Shown here: one piece after another, positions 14,001 to 15,847 of the stretch | Layout: the number at the start of each line of letters is the position of its first letter | Numbering within the stretch: position 1 is the first letter of the stretch | DNA from: Mariprofundus sp. | Lineage (GTDB): Bacteria; Pseudomonadota; Zetaproteobacteria; Mariprofundales; Mariprofundaceae | Direction of reading: 5' to 3' | Assembly: GCA_021772845.1 (NCBI GenBank) | Contig: JAJFLF010000072.1 | Span: 1 to 15,847 of the forward strand | Length of the DNA stretch: 15,847 nucleotides | Translations under genes and position numbers: made by a program | The notes under the pieces: model-generated | What the model was told of the DNA's origin: nothing | What the model saw: only the letters and a program-made list of their open reading frames with translations | Database searches by the model: none

Positions 14001-14615
14001 TTATGGGGTGGAGATAATTAAACCGGTTTCGGCTACCCAGCCACTAGTGGCATCAGCTATGGCATCGGCATAAGGGATATAAGGTTTGATATCGAGCACC
14101 GGTGTGCCATCAAGCATATCATGACCTTCAATATGCAATATTCGCCCGCTGATTTTTGTTAACCGGACAGCGGAGAGCCCAATGCTATTGGGCCTGTGTG
14201 GTGCACGGGTAGAGAACAGACCACGGCGCACTTTCGGCCCACGAGGAGGTATTACCGTCGGATTCCACCCCTTATTCAAATGCATCCAGTAAATAACCCA
14301 AACATGTGAAAAACCATCTAAATCCTTAACAGCCTGTTCAAAGTTAAGGCCAGCATTAAGGTGAATCTGTGCTGGTTCAGGATTATCCAATGTTGCTTGT
14401 CTCGGTGTAGAGAAACGTTCGTGATACGTGCTATGCACCACACCAATTGCCTGCATATCGATTTGAAGCATCGCACTCTCTTCATGACTGAAATCAGCGG
14501 TATAGGCTTTTGGATCTTTGCTGCGCTCTGTAATGGAACTGCCTTGATTGACTACTGCTTTAGTCTTGCAGTCACTCTTGTGATCTGTCGTACAACCAGC
14601 CTTACAATCACTCAT
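14001..14615 (-). CDS. trmO: tRNA (adenine(37)-N6)-methyltransferase TrmO family, with Cys-rich N-terminal extension
   Basis: TrmO methylates N6 of t6A37 in tRNA-Thr using S-adenosylmethionine. The family core begins near residue 54 (MQAIGVVHSTYHERFSTPRQ) and contains LDGFSHVWVIYWMH, RRGLFSTRAPHRPNSIGLSA (131-149) and LDGTPVLDIKPYIPYAD (168-184), the main SAM and catalytic motifs. Residues 1-48 are an unusual polar extension with Cys4, Cys8, His12 and Cys16. The start at 14615 overlaps the clpA stop (ATGA), which supports the extended form; an internal ATG at 14471 would give a normal-length TrmO. Total length is 204 residues. Confidence 0.88.
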   Translation of the reverse strand: MSDCKAGCTTDHKSDCKTKAVVNQGSSITERSKDPKAYTADFSHEESAMLQIDMQAIGVVHSTYHERFSTPRQATLDNPEPAQIHLNAGLNFEQAVKDLDGFSHVWVIYWMHLNKGWNPTVIPPRGPKVRRGLFSTRAPHRPNSIGLSAVRLTKISGRILHIEGHDMLDGTPVLDIKPYIPYADAIADATSGWVAETGLIISTP

Positions 14616-15847
14616 GCGATCTCGTTTTCTGACAGCTCTTTTTTGCTTTGCGCAATGTCAGCTTCACGCTCCGAATCCAACATGATTATTGCATCATCCT
14701 GACAATCAAAAACTGCAGTGCCACCCTTTTGCAGATCACCAAACAAAATTGCATCTGCTAACGGTTTCTTGATATGCTCCTGAATCAGGCGAGCCATTGG
14801 ACGTGCTCCCATTTGCGCATCGAAACCATTTTTGGCCAACCAGCGTTTGGCTGCATGGCTTACGTCCAATTCAACTTTCTTCTCATATAACTGCGTTTCC
14901 AATTCCACAAGCATCTTATCGACAACATGCAAAATAACGTCTTCTTTCAGCGTTTCAAAGCCAATAGTCGCATCGAGCCTGTTACGGAACTCAGGCGTGA
15001 ATATACGTTTGATCGCTTCATCATCCGCTCCCTGACGGGATTGCGGATTAAAACCGATACTATTCTGCTGCATTTCAAACGCACCTGCATTGCTGGTCAT
15101 GATAAGCACAATATGGCGGAAATCAGCTTTGCGACCATTATTATCGGTTAGCGTACCGTGATCCATAATCTGCAATAAAAGATTAAACAGATCCGGATGC
15201 GCTTTCTCTATTTCATCGAGCAACAATATGGCATGTGGATTTTTATTGATCGCTTCGGTTAACAGGCCGCCCTGCTCAAAACCGACATAGCCCGGAGGCG
15301 CACCGATCAAACGGGAAACCGTATGTGACTCCATATACTCAGACATATCAAAACGAATCAGCTCTACACCCATCGTGCGGGCTAGCTGTCGTGCTACTTC
15401 TGTTTTACCCACACCGGTTGGACCAGTGAACAAAAATGAACCAATAGGTTTTTCAGGATGGGACAGACCTGCACGTGATAATTTAATACTGGAAGCCAAT
15501 TGATCGATGGCTCTGTCTTGCCCAAACACAGATAATTTCAGATCACGATCAAGACTCGACAGGCGTTTTTTATCTGATGCATTGACCTGCTGATGTGGAA
15601 TTCTGGCCATCGAAGCAATCATCGTTTCAATATCATGCACATTAATTTGAGTGCGACGTTTATCCTCTGGTTTCACGCGCATAGATGCCCCTACTTCATC
15701 CAGAACATCTATAGCTGAATCAGGTAGCTGGCGTTCTGTCAGGTGTCGTTTAGCCAGTTTCGCAGTCAGTTCAATAGCGGTATTGCTGTAACGCACGCCA
15801 TGATGTTCCTGCAGTTTAAGTTTCAGACCTTTGAGAATTTCAACAGT
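14612..15847 (-). CDS. clpA: ClpA, ATP-dependent Clp protease unfoldase subunit, C-terminal part
   Basis: An AAA+ unfoldase that feeds substrates to ClpP. The visible 411 residues cover the end of the first ATPase module (from ILKGLK and HHGVRYSNTAIELTAKLAKRH) and all of the second: Walker A GPTGVGKT (visible residues 142-149), Walker B LLLDE (208-212), the ClpP-docking IGF loop (264-266), sensor region RNRLD (288-292) and sensor-2 GARPM (347-351). The PEKPIGSFLFTGPTGVGKTE wording and absence of a ClpB-type middle domain in the visible part favour ClpA. The 5' end, where clpS would be expected, is beyond the window. It overlaps trmO. Confidence 0.95.
   Translation of the reverse strand, partial: TVEILKGLKLKLQEHHGVRYSNTAIELTAKLAKRHLTERQLPDSAIDVLDEVGASMRVKPEDKRRTQINVHDIETMIASMARIPHQQVNASDKKRLSSLDRDLKLSVFGQDRAIDQLASSIKLSRAGLSHPEKPIGSFLFTGPTGVGKTEVARQLARTMGVELIRFDMSEYMESHTVSRLIGAPPGYVGFEQGGLLTEAINKNPHAILLLDEIEKAHPDLFNLLLQIMDHGTLTDNNGRKADFRHIVLIMTSNAGAFEMQQNSIGFNPQSRQGADDEAIKRIFTPEFRNRLDATIGFETLKEDVILHVVDKMLVELETQLYEKKVELDVSHAAKRWLAKNGFDAQMGARPMARLIQEHIKKPLADAILFGDLQKGGTAVFDCQDDAIIMLDSEREADIAQSKKELSENEIA

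Overview
The window is ordinary bacterial chromosome from a motile, respiring Gram-negative bacterium of the Pseudomonadota. The evidence is a lateral flagellar export and motor operon, a ZapD-YacG division pair, a YceF-type Maf, ClpA, c-type cytochromes and an outer-membrane porin. Gammaproteobacteria or Zetaproteobacteria fit best, but no marker here fixes the class. No rRNA, tRNA, CRISPR array, insertion sequence or prophage gene was seen, and the genes look intact.

Left end (1-1908): the 5' part of nadK (NAD kinase) leaves the window on the minus strand. It is translationally coupled to an upstream membrane-anchored diheme cytochrome c. On the plus strand lie a 57-residue cysteine-containing small protein and a terminator. 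A stand-alone PuuD-like membrane protein follows, with a clear promoter, a dyad across the -10 element and its own terminator.

Flagellar block (1970-8418, plus strand): a sigma54-like promoter precedes motA, two different motB-like genes, then fliL, fliM, fliN, fliO, fliP, fliQ and fliR. Together they encode the stator, its FliL partner, the C-ring switch proteins and most of the export gate. The two MotB-like proteins have complementary losses. The first has Glu at the ion-binding Asp position but keeps the peptidoglycan-binding Asp. The second keeps the ion-binding Asp but has Asn at the peptidoglycan-binding position. This is the most interesting signal in the window.

Division and envelope block (8374-11640, minus strand): a DamX/FtsN-like SPOR membrane protein, a degenerate ABC-type ATPase, zapD, yacG and maf form a tight cluster that converges on fliR and overlaps its 3' end by 45 bases. 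The ATPase keeps Walker A but has lost nearly every other catalytic residue, so it may be a nucleotide-binding regulatory protein in the divisome operon.

Right end (11858-15847, minus strand): a cytochrome c'-like exported protein is coupled by an ATGA overlap to a DcaP-type outer-membrane porin, and a short leader ORF with a strong ribosome binding site precedes the pair. Further right, trmO, with an unusual Cys-rich N-terminal extension, overlaps the end of clpA, whose 5' part lies beyond the window.
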